Made by a program: the position numbers and the translations under genes
Notes under the pieces: generated by a model
Told to the model about the DNA's origin: nothing
What the model saw: only the letters and a program-made list of their open reading frames with translations
Database searches by the model: none
Assembly (NCBI RefSeq): GCF_900215535.1
Contig: NZ_OCND01000002.1
Coordinates: 124,001-188,000, forward strand
DNA length: 64,000 nt
Origin: Pseudoxanthomonas wuyuanensis
GTDB taxonomy: Bacteria > Pseudomonadota > Gammaproteobacteria > Xanthomonadales > Xanthomonadaceae
Direction of reading: 5' to 3'
In this document: positions 16,016 through 24,672 of the stretch, in pieces
Numbering within the stretch: position 1 is the stretch's first letter
How the letters are laid out: the number at the start of each line of letters is the position of its first letter

Positions 16016-17170
16016 ATGAAGACATCCCTTCGCAAGCAACGCATATGTTGGCTGCTTCTCTGCCTGTTACCCGCCGCCGCAATGGCGCAGTCCGGAATCC
16101 AGGAGTCCTTCGACCTGAGCGTGCCGGTGCCGCCAACGCCGGTCGCCATCGATGGGCAGGCGCGTCTGTTCTATGAGCTGCACCTGGCCAATTTCTCGCG
16201 GCGGCCGCTGGACCCGGTGCGCGTCGAAGTGCTGGATGCGGCGTCCGGCAAGGCGCTGGCGGCTTTCGAGGGCGAAGCCCTGGAGCGGCAACTGGACCGC
16301 TCGGGCCTGCAATGGCGTGCGGAAGCACTGGCCCCGATCGAGCCCGGACGGCGCGGCATCGTCTTTTTCGAACTGGCCTTCCCGCCGGGCGAATCCGCCC
16401 CGCGCGCGCTCAGGCACCGCGTCGACTACCGCGCTGTCGAGGGTGAGGCCTCCATAGCGCAGGTGGAAGGCGCGCCGGTTGCGGTAGCGGGGGATGTGGC
16501 GATGGCGTTGGGGCCACCGCTGCGCGGCGGTCCCTGGGTTGCCATCTACGACCCGGCTTGGGAGCGCGGCCACCGCCGCGTGATCTACGCCATCGACGGC
16601 AAGGCGCGCATGCCGGGACGCTTTGCGGTCGATTGGGTGAAACTGGATGCCGATGGCCGCAAGTCGGACCGTTCGAGCGGCCTTGCCGGCGATGCCTACA
16701 GTCACGGGGAAGATGTGTTGGCGGTCGCTGACGGTGTTGTGGCGGATGTGCGCAACGACCTGCCGGAACGGCGTCGCCTGGGCGAGCGATCGGATCACTC
16801 GCTGGACACCGGCAGCGGCAACTTCGTTTCGCTGGACCTGGGCGGCGGGCGCTTCGCCTTCTACGGCCACCTGCGCCCAGGCAGTGTGCGCGTGGCTCCC
16901 GGGCAGCGCGTGCGCAAGGGACAGAAGATCGCCGAGGTCGGTTTCACCGGCAGCGCTTCCGATCCGCAACTGCATTTCAACCTGGCCGACGGACCCACCG
17001 CACTGGGTGGCGAAGGACTGCCGTTCGCCATCGAACGGTTCCGCGCGCTGGGCGGCTACGAAAGCATCGATGGCGTCGGAAAAACTCCCTGGACGCCGCG
17101 CAGCGACGGCCAGGAAGTACGGCAGCGCGAATTGCCGGCAGGCATTAGCGTGGTGGTGTTTCCGGACTAG
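16016..17170 (+). CDS. Exported M23-like (LytM-fold) protein with an altered active site
   Basis: A 384-residue protein: signal peptide (residues 1-25, ending AMAQ), a beta-sandwich N-terminal region of about 140 residues, then an M23 peptidase domain around 215-340. The zinc-site region reads SHGEDVLAVADG (H230, D233), YGHL supplies H285, and PQLHFN gives H320. In classical LytM enzymes the last motif is HxH; here the first His is Q318, and the H..D spacing is one shorter. It may therefore be a divergent hydrolase or an activity-poor, activator-like protein. CGAGGAA precedes the ATG. No partner gene is nearby; the flanks are LysR and a repeat cluster. Confidence 0.82.
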   Translation: MKTSLRKQRICWLLLCLLPAAAMAQSGIQESFDLSVPVPPTPVAIDGQARLFYELHLANFSRRPLDPVRVEVLDAASGKALAAFEGEALERQLDRSGLQWRAEALAPIEPGRRGIVFFELAFPPGESAPRALRHRVDYRAVEGEASIAQVEGAPVAVAGDVAMALGPPLRGGPWVAIYDPAWERGHRRVIYAIDGKARMPGRFAVDWVKLDADGRKSDRSSGLAGDAYSHGEDVLAVADGVVADVRNDLPERRRLGERSDHSLDTGSGNFVSLDLGGGRFAFYGHLRPGSVRVAPGQRVRKGQKIAEVGFTGSASDPQLHFNLADGPTALGGEGLPFAIERFRALGGYESIDGVGKTPWTPRSDGQEVRQRELPAGISVVVFPD

Positions 17171-17194
17171 CGTCCGCATTCGCGGTTGCAGCCA

Positions 17195-17352
17195 GTCCGG
17201 GTAACCCCGGATTTGAGCCGGGGGCATCCGGAGTGCTCTACACGTCACCCTTCCGTTTCCCGGGTGCGGCCGTTGGCCTTACCCGGGCTACACCGTTGGA
17301 CGAAGCAAGTAGCCCGGGTAACCCCGGACTTGATCCGGGGGCACCCGGGGTG
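17195..17352. repeat. Cluster of three GTAG palindromic repeats, left of the RAYT
   Basis: There are three copies: a degenerate one at 17195-17233, an inverted one at 17259-17291 ending TTACCCGGGCTAC, and a direct one at 17309-17352 beginning GTAGCCCGGGTAACCCCGGA. The CCCGGG arms pair to form stems. The loops come in two versions (GGCCAACGGCCGC and CCCCGGACTTGATCCGGGG). GTAG heads are the hallmark recognised by RAYTs. Confidence 0.85.
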
Positions 17353-17429
17353 ATTCACACGGGAAAACCAAGTTCTCCGGCGCGACCTCTGGTATAGCTT
17401 ACGTAGACCGCGTCGGGTAACCTCGGCCC

Positions 17430-17930
17430 ATGGTCGGATATCGCCGCAATCGGATTGCAGGCGCAACGTACTTCTTCACCGTAACGTTGCGCGACCGCAG
17501 GAGCGACCTGCTTGTCCGTGAGATAGACGCGCTGCGCGATGCGTGGCGGGCGGCGGCACGCCGCGTACCGCATACCGTGATCGCTGCGGCGGTCCTGCCG
17601 GAGCATCTGCATGCCGTCATCCGCATGGAGGATGATGCGGCCAATTACCCGCGCCTGTGGCAGGACATCAAGAAGGGATTCACCCGGCGCACCTCCGAAC
17701 CGGGTTCCCCGTCCGCGTGGCAACCGCGGTATTGGGAACGCACCGTGCGCGATGAAGAAGAGCTACAAGCCCTCGTTGACTACGTACATATCAACCCGGT
17801 GAAACATGGGTTGGTCGGCGCGGTGGCGGAATGGCCGTATTCCACCTTCCATCGCTACGTGAGCAATGGTTGGTTGCCGTTGGACTGGGCGGCGGCGCCT
17901 GATGTTGGTGGAAGGTTTGGCGAACGTTGA
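17430..17930 (+). CDS. REP-associated tyrosine transposase (RAYT) within its repeats
   Basis: A 166-residue HUH/Y1 transposase. The metal pair H59-L-H61 is in LPEHLHAVIRM, and the nucleophile is Y118 in YVHINPVKHG. It is shorter than the copy at 645 and lacks its basic tail. It is bracketed on both sides by GTAG palindromes in inverted arrangement, the classic layout of a RAYT and its cognate REP units. It probably cuts or joins the GTAG repeats found at several other places in this window. All key residues are present, so it may be active. Confidence 0.92.
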   Translation: MVGYRRNRIAGATYFFTVTLRDRRSDLLVREIDALRDAWRAAARRVPHTVIAAAVLPEHLHAVIRMEDDAANYPRLWQDIKKGFTRRTSEPGSPSAWQPRYWERTVRDEEELQALVDYVHINPVKHGLVGAVAEWPYSTFHRYVSNGWLPLDWAAAPDVGGRFGER

Positions 17931-17935
17931 GACAT

Positions 17936-18111
17936 CCCCGGGTGCCCCCGGATCACGTCCGGGGTTACCCGGGCTACGAGTTGCTTGCGGTGTGCTGCTT
18001 GAGCATGTCGGTGAGCGTAGCCCGGGTAAGGCCAACGGCCGCACCCGGGGTGTTTTACACATCACGCTCCAGTAACCGGGTGCCTCCGTATCCCAGGGTT
18101 ACCCGGGCTAC
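17936..18111. repeat. Cluster of three GTAG palindromic repeats, right of the RAYT
   Basis: The copies are an inverted one at 17936-17977, a direct one from 18017 (GTAGCCCGGGTAAGGCCAAC) to about 18051, and an inverted one at 18074-18111 ending GGGTTACCCGGGCTAC. The bases from here to 18210 hold no gene. Confidence 0.85.
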
Positions 18112-18210
18112 TGGCTAATCAATCCTGGTGCGAGGGGATGGCGGGGGCTCGACAAGCCATCGGTATTTTCTTGCGATGCCTCGCACGATGTTCCCGTCAT
18201 CCCGCCTGGG

Positions 18211-18864
18211 TCAGCCTGCGGCGCCCGGCACCGGTGTGTTAAGCAGTTGCTGCTCCCATAGGTAGGCGATGCCGCTGCCTGCCGCGTGCTGGATCACCAC
18301 ATCGTTCAATGCCACCGCGGTTTCGCTCCGGGCCCAGTCGCGTTGCCACTCCGATGCCAGCGCCAGCCAGGTCATGAGGTTCACGCCAGCTGCGGCCATG
18401 CGCTGGATCGCCACCTCGTGCGCCTCGACCGAGGTTGCCCCCGAAGCGTCGGTCACCACGGTTACATCCCAGCCTTCGCCCGCGGCCTGGATTGCCGGCA
18501 TCGCCACGCAGATCTCGGTCCACAGCCCAGCGATGATCAGTTGCTTGCGGCCGGTCGCCTTCACGGCATCCACCACCTTCTTGTCTTCCCAGGTATTGAT
18601 GAAGGTGCGGTCGATCACTTCCTGGTCGGGAAACACATTGGTGATTTGCGGAAAGATCTTGCCGCCCCGGTCTTCGACCACGCTGGTCAGGATGGTGGGG
18701 ACGCCGAAGACCTTCGCCGCCTTGGCCAGGCCCGCCGCATTGTTGACGGCCATGTGCGGGTCGTGACTGTTGAGATTGCTGAGTTGGTAGGGCTGGTGGT
18801 CGATCAGCACCAGTACCGAATCTTCGGGCCGAAGAAGCGAATCAAGGCCGTTTCGAAACGTCAT
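18211..18864 (-). CDS. YcaC-like isochorismatase-superfamily hydrolase
   Basis: A 217-residue cysteine hydrolase of the isochorismatase superfamily, closest in layout to YcaC. D22 (LVLIDHQPYQ) and the nucleophile C119 (LWTEICVAMP) are present, with the cis-peptide region just before the Cys. Substrates of YcaC-type proteins are not established. AAGGA upstream of ATG 18864 supports the start. It is divergent from a LysR gene with a 201-bp gap, a common pair in proteobacteria. A second enzyme of the same family lies at 54702-55355, in another context. Confidence 0.88.
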   Translation of the reverse strand: MTFRNGLDSLLRPEDSVLVLIDHQPYQLSNLNSHDPHMAVNNAAGLAKAAKVFGVPTILTSVVEDRGGKIFPQITNVFPDQEVIDRTFINTWEDKKVVDAVKATGRKQLIIAGLWTEICVAMPAIQAAGEGWDVTVVTDASGATSVEAHEVAIQRMAAAGVNLMTWLALASEWQRDWARSETAVALNDVVIQHAAGSGIAYLWEQQLLNTPVPGAAG

Positions 18865-19065
18865 GGGGATATCCTTACTGTTGTCGCGGGGAGGGGGGAT
18901 ATGCGGCGAGGCACGCACCCACGAATGCGCTGCCTGGGGGCCAAACCTTGTCACTCCCGGCCGCACGGCGGTAGGGCCTTTTTGTGCCAAGCTGTGTCGC
19001 AGATCCGGCAACGCCGGACTGGCTATCCTTGTGTCACGCTGTATCGCAAAACCGGGAACCTCAGG

Positions 19066-19959
19066 TTGGATATCGAAGCGCTGCGGACATTCGTGGAAGT
19101 CGCCGACGCAGGGGGAGTTTCGCCCGCCGCGCGCCGGCTGGGGGTTTCCAAGTCGATCGTCAGCCGGCAGCTCGCCCGGCTGGAAGCCGAACTCGGTATC
19201 CAGCTGCTTGCACGCACCACCCGCGGCGCTGCCCTGACCGAAGCGGGGCTCACATTCCGGGACCATGCGGCCAGGGCCTGTGCCGAGATGGATGCGGCCA
19301 TGGACGCGCTCCTGCCCTCGGGTGAGTTGCGCGGTCGCTTGCGGATTGCCGCGCCGCTTTCTTTCGGCCCGACTCACTTCGCTCCCGTGTTCGCGGAAAT
19401 GGCGCGGCGTCACCCGCAGCTGCACGTCCATACCGCCTACAGCGACCGTTTCGTCGATATCGTCGCAGAGGGTTTCGATTGCGCGATCCGGGTTGGCTAC
19501 CTGCCCGATTCCAGCTTGATCGCAAGATGCGTGGGGCCGCTTCACGGAAAGCTGGTCGCAAGTCCGGACTATGTCAAAGCGCACGGCGCTCCCGAAACGC
19601 CGAAGGACCTGGCCGCCCATGAGGCGCTGATGCAGGGAACGGAAACCTGGCAGTTCATGGATGGCGACGAGGTCGTCACGGCGCATCCACGGGGGCGCTT
19701 CAAGGCCGACAACGGTACGGCGCTCATTTCCGCCGCCGTTGCAGGGCTCGGCATCGCCTGGCTTCCCGATGGCCTCACCAATGAGTACCTGGCCTCCGGC
19801 GCGCTTGTCCCGGTCATGACGCGCTATCCGCCCCCGCCGGCAGGCATCTATGTCGTCCGCCCGCCAGGCCGGCATCCGGCACGCAAGGTACGGGTGCTCA
19901 CCGATATGCTGATCGAGTGCTTCGAACCGTTTCCGCAGCTTGCGGATGTTGAGCGTTAG
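19066..19959 (+). CDS. LysR-family transcriptional regulator of the YcaC-like gene
   Basis: A 297-residue LysR protein of the CrgA/DsdC-like type. The family's usual first residues (DIEALRTFVEVADAGGVSPA) begin directly at a TTG codon at 19066, which I take as the start; no ATG or GTG fits. The winged helix continues with ARRLGVSKSIVSRQLARLEA, and the ligand domain begins near residue 90. The gap to the divergent hydrolase holds the imperfect direct repeat GCTGTGTCGCAGA (18991) and GCTGTATCGCAAA (19038), a possible binding site. It probably controls that hydrolase. Confidence 0.88.
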   Translation: MDIEALRTFVEVADAGGVSPAARRLGVSKSIVSRQLARLEAELGIQLLARTTRGAALTEAGLTFRDHAARACAEMDAAMDALLPSGELRGRLRIAAPLSFGPTHFAPVFAEMARRHPQLHVHTAYSDRFVDIVAEGFDCAIRVGYLPDSSLIARCVGPLHGKLVASPDYVKAHGAPETPKDLAAHEALMQGTETWQFMDGDEVVTAHPRGRFKADNGTALISAAVAGLGIAWLPDGLTNEYLASGALVPVMTRYPPPPAGIYVVRPPGRHPARKVRVLTDMLIECFEPFPQLADVER

Positions 19960-20154
19960 CGTTTCCTATTCCCTGTTCCCCGAGTGCGGTCGTTGGCCTA
20001 ACCAGGGTTACTGGCTGCCTGACATGGCATAGTTCCCCTGCACGCGCGCCCGGGCCGCACCGGGAAATCGGGGAACGCAAGGACAGGGACTGAAACCTGT
20101 CAGGCATACCGGGCCGCCTGAATCGTTGGCGCGCACACCAACAGAAGGGGACGT

Positions 20155-21093
20155 ATGTTCAAGCAAGGGATTAAGCGCAACGGCATGTTGGCGGCGTGCC
20201 TGCTGACAGGAGTGGCGGTGACGCCGCCTGCCCTCGCGACGGAAGCGCTGCAAGGTAAACGGCTTTCCGATGCCATGGGGGTCGCCCAGGCGTTCCAGGA
20301 CAGCATCGCCGTATGCCGGGAGCAGATGGAGAAGTACGACATCGAGCAGACCTATGCCGCGAACCCGGAGCTGCTGGGTGGGATCAGGCCCGGCGAACCG
20401 GAGTGGCCGGCAGCGGCAGCACTCTATGGCGACATGATGAAAGCTGGTTGTGACTACGATCAGGCAGTGTCGGAGGATGCCTTTGCGCGCACCTTGCAGG
20501 AAGAGTTGTCAGGCGACGACATCGATGCCCTGGTGGCATTCTATGGTAGCGACCTGGGCGCACGCTTCCGCGAAGCATCGCTGACGGCCAACGTTGCCGC
20601 CAACCGCGCGACCACGACGAAGGTCGACGACGCGGAAGTCTACAAGGCGTTCAACGAGAAACTGCAAGCCCTGCTGGCAAGCAGGCCAGCGCCCGCCGAA
20701 AGCAGCCGTGTGGTGGGCTCGGTGCAGGCACTGCCGACGGCAGATGCCGCCGTCGCGCTGTCGGATCGCATCATGCAGGACGTGGCGGCGGGAAGGGTTG
20801 CCGAGGGATTCGAGCTAGGCTTCCCGCATGTTGTCGTGACCCGAGAGCAACTGGATACTTTCGTCGTCCAGGTCACGAAGCAACAGGACTCATGGGACGA
20901 CCGCTTCGGCAAGAGCATCGGTTACGAACTGCTGCGGAACGACACGGTCGGTGATTCCATGATCAGGGCGGTATTCCTGCACCGGTTCGACCAACATGCC
21001 ATCGTCTGGTGGTTCTTGTGGTACCGCGGATCGCAAGGGTGGGTGCTCAGTCGCTTTGCCTTCGTCGAGGATTCGACGACTCTGTTCCGCTGA
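20155..21093 (+). CDS. Exported protein with a DUF2059-like region
   Basis: A 312-residue exported protein (signal peptide MFKQGIKRNGMLAACLLTGV, cut near ALAT). The segment LSGDDIDALVAFYGSDLGAR (about residues 118-137) looks like the DUF2059 motif found in periplasmic proteins of unknown role. The C-terminal third (FVVQVTKQQDSWDDRFGKSI and AIVWWFLWYRGSQGWVLSRF) looks like a separate beta domain. It stands alone between repeat-bearing gaps. No catalytic motif is visible. Confidence 0.75.
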   Translation: MFKQGIKRNGMLAACLLTGVAVTPPALATEALQGKRLSDAMGVAQAFQDSIAVCREQMEKYDIEQTYAANPELLGGIRPGEPEWPAAAALYGDMMKAGCDYDQAVSEDAFARTLQEELSGDDIDALVAFYGSDLGARFREASLTANVAANRATTTKVDDAEVYKAFNEKLQALLASRPAPAESSRVVGSVQALPTADAAVALSDRIMQDVAAGRVAEGFELGFPHVVVTREQLDTFVVQVTKQQDSWDDRFGKSIGYELLRNDTVGDSMIRAVFLHRFDQHAIVWWFLWYRGSQGWVLSRFAFVEDSTTLFR

Positions 21094-21137
21094 CTGTAAG
21101 TTCCTGCGGCACGAAGGAACCACAGCCAGCGTGGATC

Positions 21138-21195
21138 GTAGGCTGGGTTGATAAAGCCAACCCAGGCTGCGCGCCGTTGGCGGTTCCGCCCTACG
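21138..21195. repeat. Intergenic palindrome of the GTAGGCTGGGTT type
   Basis: GTAGGCTGGGTTGATAAAGC followed by CAACCCAG forms a stem (CTGGGTTG/CAACCCAG). It continues to GGCGGTTCCGCCCTAC, whose end is the complement of a GTAGGGCGGAA head like that at 25045. It is a second repeat family, distinct from the CCCGGG type. Confidence 0.6.
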
Positions 21196-21287
21196 GGGCT
21201 TGGGGTCGAATCACGTAGACTCGCGGCCTTATGGAACCGGCGGGCGCGAGTCGGCTTGGTTGGCGTCATCTCACTACGGGAGCGAAC

Positions 21288-21680
21288 ATGTTCAATCACA
21301 TCGTGGTCGGCTCGAACGACATCGAGCGTTCGAAGCGATTCTATGGGGCGGTGCTTGGCGTGCTTGGGGTGGGCGAGCCGTTCCAGCACCGGGCGCCGTC
21401 CGGTCATCTGCGCCTGTTCTACCGCCACGACGGCAACACCTTCTGCGTCAGCCAGCCTATCAACGACGAGCCGGCCACTTGCGCCAACGGCGGCACCATC
21501 GGCTTCAAGTGCGGTTCGGCCGAGCAGGCGCAGCGGTTCCACGATGTGGCGGTGGCGTCCGGCGGCGTGTCCATCGAAGCGCCGCCGGGGCTGCGCGAAA
21601 GCGACCTGGGAAGCATGTATCTGGCCTATGTGCGCGACCCGGACGGCAACAAGCTCTGCGCCATTTACCGCCCGCGCTGA
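21288..21680 (+). CDS. VOC-superfamily (glyoxalase-fold) protein
   Basis: A 130-residue single-domain vicinal-oxygen-chelate protein. It opens with FNHIVVGSNDIERSKRFYGA, has the middle strand FCVSQPIN, and ends with LAYVRDPDGNKLCAIYRP, the usual C-terminal metal-ligand strand. H3 fits the first metal ligand, but a Cys/Ala replaces the last Glu of glyoxalase I, so the reaction may differ (thiol transfer, ring cleavage or sequestration). The start at 21288 follows GGGAG by five bases. It stands alone, upstream of the lipoprotein at 21796. Confidence 0.87.
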   Translation: MFNHIVVGSNDIERSKRFYGAVLGVLGVGEPFQHRAPSGHLRLFYRHDGNTFCVSQPINDEPATCANGGTIGFKCGSAEQAQRFHDVAVASGGVSIEAPPGLRESDLGSMYLAYVRDPDGNKLCAIYRPR

Positions 21681-21795
21681 CGGGCGCCGCCGGCGCGGCA
21701 TGAAGGTAGCCGGATTCGGCTGGATCCGCGCGTTCAGACGCCTTGCACGCCGCTGTGGCTACACTCGGGGCGCACTCCAAAACCGCGCATCCGCC

Positions 21796-22437
21796 ATGTC
21801 CTTCGCCAGATTGCCCTGCCCATCCATCGCGCTCGCCATCGTACTGGTCTCTTCGTTGGCCGCCTGCGGCCTGAACCGGAGCAAGGAGCCGCCGCCGCCG
21901 TTGGGCGAAACCTACGGCGCCGAGGACACATACTCGCGCAGCTATGCGGTAGCGCCAACCCTGGCCTGCGAGGCCGCGCGGCGGGCGTTTCTGGGACAGG
22001 GCTATGTGATCGGCAAGATGACCCCTGAATCGGTGGAGGCGATAAAGAATTTCCAGCCCGAGTCCGACGTGCACACCCAGCTCAAGGTGCTTGCAACCTG
22101 CGTCCCGCGCTCTGGCGGCGGCGCTATCGTCTTCATCAACGCGGTACAGGACCGTTACGCGCTCAAGTCGCAATCCAGCTCGGCCAGCGTTGGTGTGAGC
22201 ATGATCGGCTCGGTGTCGCTGCCGGTGCCCATGGGCGGCAGCAATACCAACCTGGTGCGGGTGGGCAGCAATACCGTGCAGAACCAGGACTTCTACCGCC
22301 GCCTGTTCGACCGCGTGACGTTCTACCTGCCGGGCACGCCGGCCGACGCGCCGCCCGCGCCGGAGCCGGAAGGTCCGCCGGATCCGGTTACGCAGGAACC
22401 GCAAGCCCCCACAGGGCAAAACCCGCCCGGCGGATGA
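21796..22437 (+). CDS. DUF2242 lipoprotein, intact copy
   Basis: A 213-residue lipoprotein: signal (VLVSSLAACG) with the lipobox Cys in LAAC near residue 24. The DUF2242 body (TYSRSYAVAPTLACEAARRA, then FQPESDVHTQLKVLATCVP, SSASVGVSMIGSVSLPVPMG) is followed by a proline-rich tail (PAPEPEGPPDPV). The family is widespread in beta- and gammaproteobacteria and has no known function. A second, broken copy lies at 28182. The 50 bases before both start codons are also alike (CGCGTTCAGA, CCTTGCACGC, CTACACTCGG), so a promoter was duplicated as well. Confidence 0.88.
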   Translation: MSFARLPCPSIALAIVLVSSLAACGLNRSKEPPPPLGETYGAEDTYSRSYAVAPTLACEAARRAFLGQGYVIGKMTPESVEAIKNFQPESDVHTQLKVLATCVPRSGGGAIVFINAVQDRYALKSQSSSASVGVSMIGSVSLPVPMGGSNTNLVRVGSNTVQNQDFYRRLFDRVTFYLPGTPADAPPAPEPEGPPDPVTQEPQAPTGQNPPGG

Positions 22438-22541
22438 GCCGCTTCGCGGGCGGAGGGCTGCGTAACGTCCCGAAGACGTTGAAACCCGACACCGGCAGCG
22501 GAACCGCCGATGGCGGTCCCGCCGCGCGTTGCTGCTGCGGA

Positions 22542-22880
22542 TTACGATGACTTCGCCTCGCCATCCAGATCGCGGTCTGACAGGATTTTCATGTCTTCCG
22601 GAAGATCCAGTGCGTCGAATTGCTTCTGGACGGATTCCAGCAACGCCTTTTGCGGGCGTTCCGACAAGGTTTGCGCAAGCGCGTCGATCGTGGCCAGGAC
22701 TTGCAGATCGTGCGCCAGCTCCGGCCGTATCCCTTCACCGCGTAGCCACGGCGGATCCGGCCGCGGCGGCAACTCGAAGAAGCGCTCGAACCACACGATG
22801 ATCGGGATTCTGATCCACCTCAGACAGCGCTTTGTCCTTGGGTCGCGGAAAATGCATATCCAGCGCCATGCAATGATCAT
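22542..22880 (-). CDS. Small protein of unknown function
   Basis: A 112-residue protein. Its start is well supported: AGGAGGT sits four bases before ATG 22880. The N-terminus is hydrophobic and aromatic (MIIAWRWICIF, IPIIVWFERFFELPP), like one re-entrant or interfacial helix. The C-terminal half is acidic and helical (LAHDLQVLATIDALAQTLSE, VQKQFDALDLPEDMKIL). It is divergent from the XRE regulator at 23140 across 259 bases, so the regulator may control it. I do not recognise the family. Confidence 0.7.
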   Translation of the reverse strand: MIIAWRWICIFRDPRTKRCLRWIRIPIIVWFERFFELPPRPDPPWLRGEGIRPELAHDLQVLATIDALAQTLSERPQKALLESVQKQFDALDLPEDMKILSDRDLDGEAKSS

Positions 22881-23139
22881 GATGACCTCCTATGTCGAGC
22901 GGACATTCGCTCATGAGAAGTCACGTGCCGTTGGCAGGAAATCGGCTACCAAAGGTTGCCGTTCGTCGGTCGAAACCGCGTTTACCACGTAAAGCGCTGC
23001 TCTCCCAACTGCCGCGATGCGCACGGAGCCATGTGGCGGCGGTGCCCGGCGACAGACGGTAAGCCTCGCTTTACAGGATTGGATTAGCGTTGCTTTCCAA
23101 TCAGTTCGGCTAACCACAGGACTTGCAAGGAGGTGACCT

Positions 23140-23562
23140 ATGATGAATTTGCCGATGAGAATCCGGCGCGCACGCAACCTGTCCAGGATCACGCAGTCGG
23201 AGCTGGCCAATCGCCTCAACATCAAGCGAAGCGCGGTGAGTCAGTGGGAGAACGCGGCGGGAACGACGCCGAGCGTCTCGCACTTGATCCGGATTGCGCT
23301 GGAAACGGACGTCAGTTTCGAGTGGCTGGCCACCGGGCGAGGCACGGCGCGCTCAGCACTGGAGGGGAGCGGCGAGGCTGTCATCCTCAAGGACTTCGCG
23401 CAGGACGAGCTTGAGAGTCGCGGACTGGTTGCGCTGGGTCGATTGTCCCAGCCAAAGAAGCGCGTCGCCGTTGCCATCATCGAACTGCTGAGCGGCGTCA
23501 TTGCCGTCGACCCCGCAAGAGCGGGGTCAGGTGTTGAGGTTTCCCCTCGTTTTCCTTCGTAG
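23140..23562 (+). CDS. XRE-family (Cro/CI-type) regulator
   Basis: A 140-residue regulator: residues about 5-62 are a helix-turn-helix (MRIRRARNLSRITQSELANR, IKRSAVSQWENAAG, PSVSHLIRIALETDVSFEWL), followed by a 70-residue tail that ends in a short helix (KKRVAVAIIELL). It resembles phage-type repressors that have lost the peptidase domain. AAGGAGGTGA before a double ATG is the strongest ribosome site in the window. The divergent 112-residue gene is the likely target. No phage genes are nearby. Confidence 0.87.
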   Translation: MMNLPMRIRRARNLSRITQSELANRLNIKRSAVSQWENAAGTTPSVSHLIRIALETDVSFEWLATGRGTARSALEGSGEAVILKDFAQDELESRGLVALGRLSQPKKRVAVAIIELLSGVIAVDPARAGSGVEVSPRFPS

Positions 23563-23721
23563 GACTTGGCTGGCCACGGTGCGCGGGGTGGCCGGCATGC
23601 GCCTTGAGCAGAGCGCGGCATGTATTGAAATCAGTTCAAGCCTGCCTTGCGGAATGTTTGCTTCCTGCCGACCGCAGGGTTGTCTAACGTCCTGGCCGGA
23701 TTGCCACCCCAGAGAAACGAC

Positions 23722-24606
23722 ATGCTGCTGCGCTGCCTGCTACTGCTCGTCATCACCAGCCTTGCACCTGCCTGCCATGCCAAAGCGAACCGGCATGGCG
23801 GCGAGACAACCGCGCCGGTGCGTTGGACGCCGCCCACGCTGTCCACCGACCAGTACGAGTCCTCGCCGACGTTCTCGCCCGATGGCCGCGAGTTGTTCTT
23901 CTTCCGCGCGGATCGCCAGTTCGATAATTACCGCTTGCTGCATTCGCGTTGCGAAGGCGGGCAATGGAGGTCTCCGCAGGAGCCGCCGTTCGCCGCCGCC
24001 GCCGGGGTGCTGGAAACCGACCCCGCTTTCAGCCCCGATGGCCAGCGCCTGTATTACGGCAGCGCCCGGCACAATGGCGAGGACCTGGATATCTGGAAAG
24101 CGGAGCGTGGCGCCGACGGGCGATGGAGCCAGCCGCAGCGTCTGCCGGAACCGGTCAACAGCCCATACACGGAGTTGCTGCCGCGCGAGTTGCCCGATGG
24201 CCGGCTGTTGTTCGGTTCCAACCGTCCCGGCGGTCCGGGCGGCCGCGATCTCTACTTCGCGATTCCTCAGGCCGATGGACGCTGGCACGTGGAGCCGCTG
24301 CCTGCACCGCCAAACTCCGCGCACGACGAATACGAAGCCGAGCTGTCGCAAGACGGCAAGGTGATGGTGGTGGTGGCCAACCGCGGCGAACGCTCGCACC
24401 TGTATGTATACGACCGCATCGGCGAAGATTGGCGCGAACGCGGCCGCGTGCCCGCACGCGAGGATGTGTTCCAGGTCGGCCCGCTGCTGTCTCCGGACGG
24501 CAAGCGGCTGCTGTTTGCGCAGGCCGATGGCGGAGATTCCGGCGAACTGTTCCTGATCGACCTGAAGCCGGGCGCGAATCCGGCGTGGCCGCCGGCATGC
24601 GAGTAG
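23722..24606 (+). CDS. Exported TolB-like beta-propeller (PD40) protein
   Basis: A 294-residue exported protein. The signal peptide is residues 1-20 (LLLLVITSLAPACHA). PD40/WD40-like blades follow, each with an SPDGRELFFFRA or SPDGQRLYYGSA type motif (about residues 52, 110, 170, 215, 265), giving a five- or six-bladed propeller. The family includes TolB and periplasmic sensors or peptidase-associated propellers. No enzyme domain is attached, so it probably binds a protein or sugar. Upstream in-frame codons lack a ribosome site; ATG 23722 begins the signal peptide. Confidence 0.83.
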   Translation: MLLRCLLLLVITSLAPACHAKANRHGGETTAPVRWTPPTLSTDQYESSPTFSPDGRELFFFRADRQFDNYRLLHSRCEGGQWRSPQEPPFAAAAGVLETDPAFSPDGQRLYYGSARHNGEDLDIWKAERGADGRWSQPQRLPEPVNSPYTELLPRELPDGRLLFGSNRPGGPGGRDLYFAIPQADGRWHVEPLPAPPNSAHDEYEAELSQDGKVMVVVANRGERSHLYVYDRIGEDWRERGRVPAREDVFQVGPLLSPDGKRLLFAQADGGDSGELFLIDLKPGANPAWPPACE

Positions 24607-24672
24607 GTAACCCACCCGCCGCCTGGTGTGCCCTGCACGCCCCACGCGGGCGCCAGGCTCTACAATCCCGCA

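Noticed and set aside
17195..18111. A CRISPR-like array because of regularly recurring CCCGGG repeats
   Set aside because: Repeats alternate in orientation, spacing is irregular, spacers are absent and a RAYT lies in the middle.
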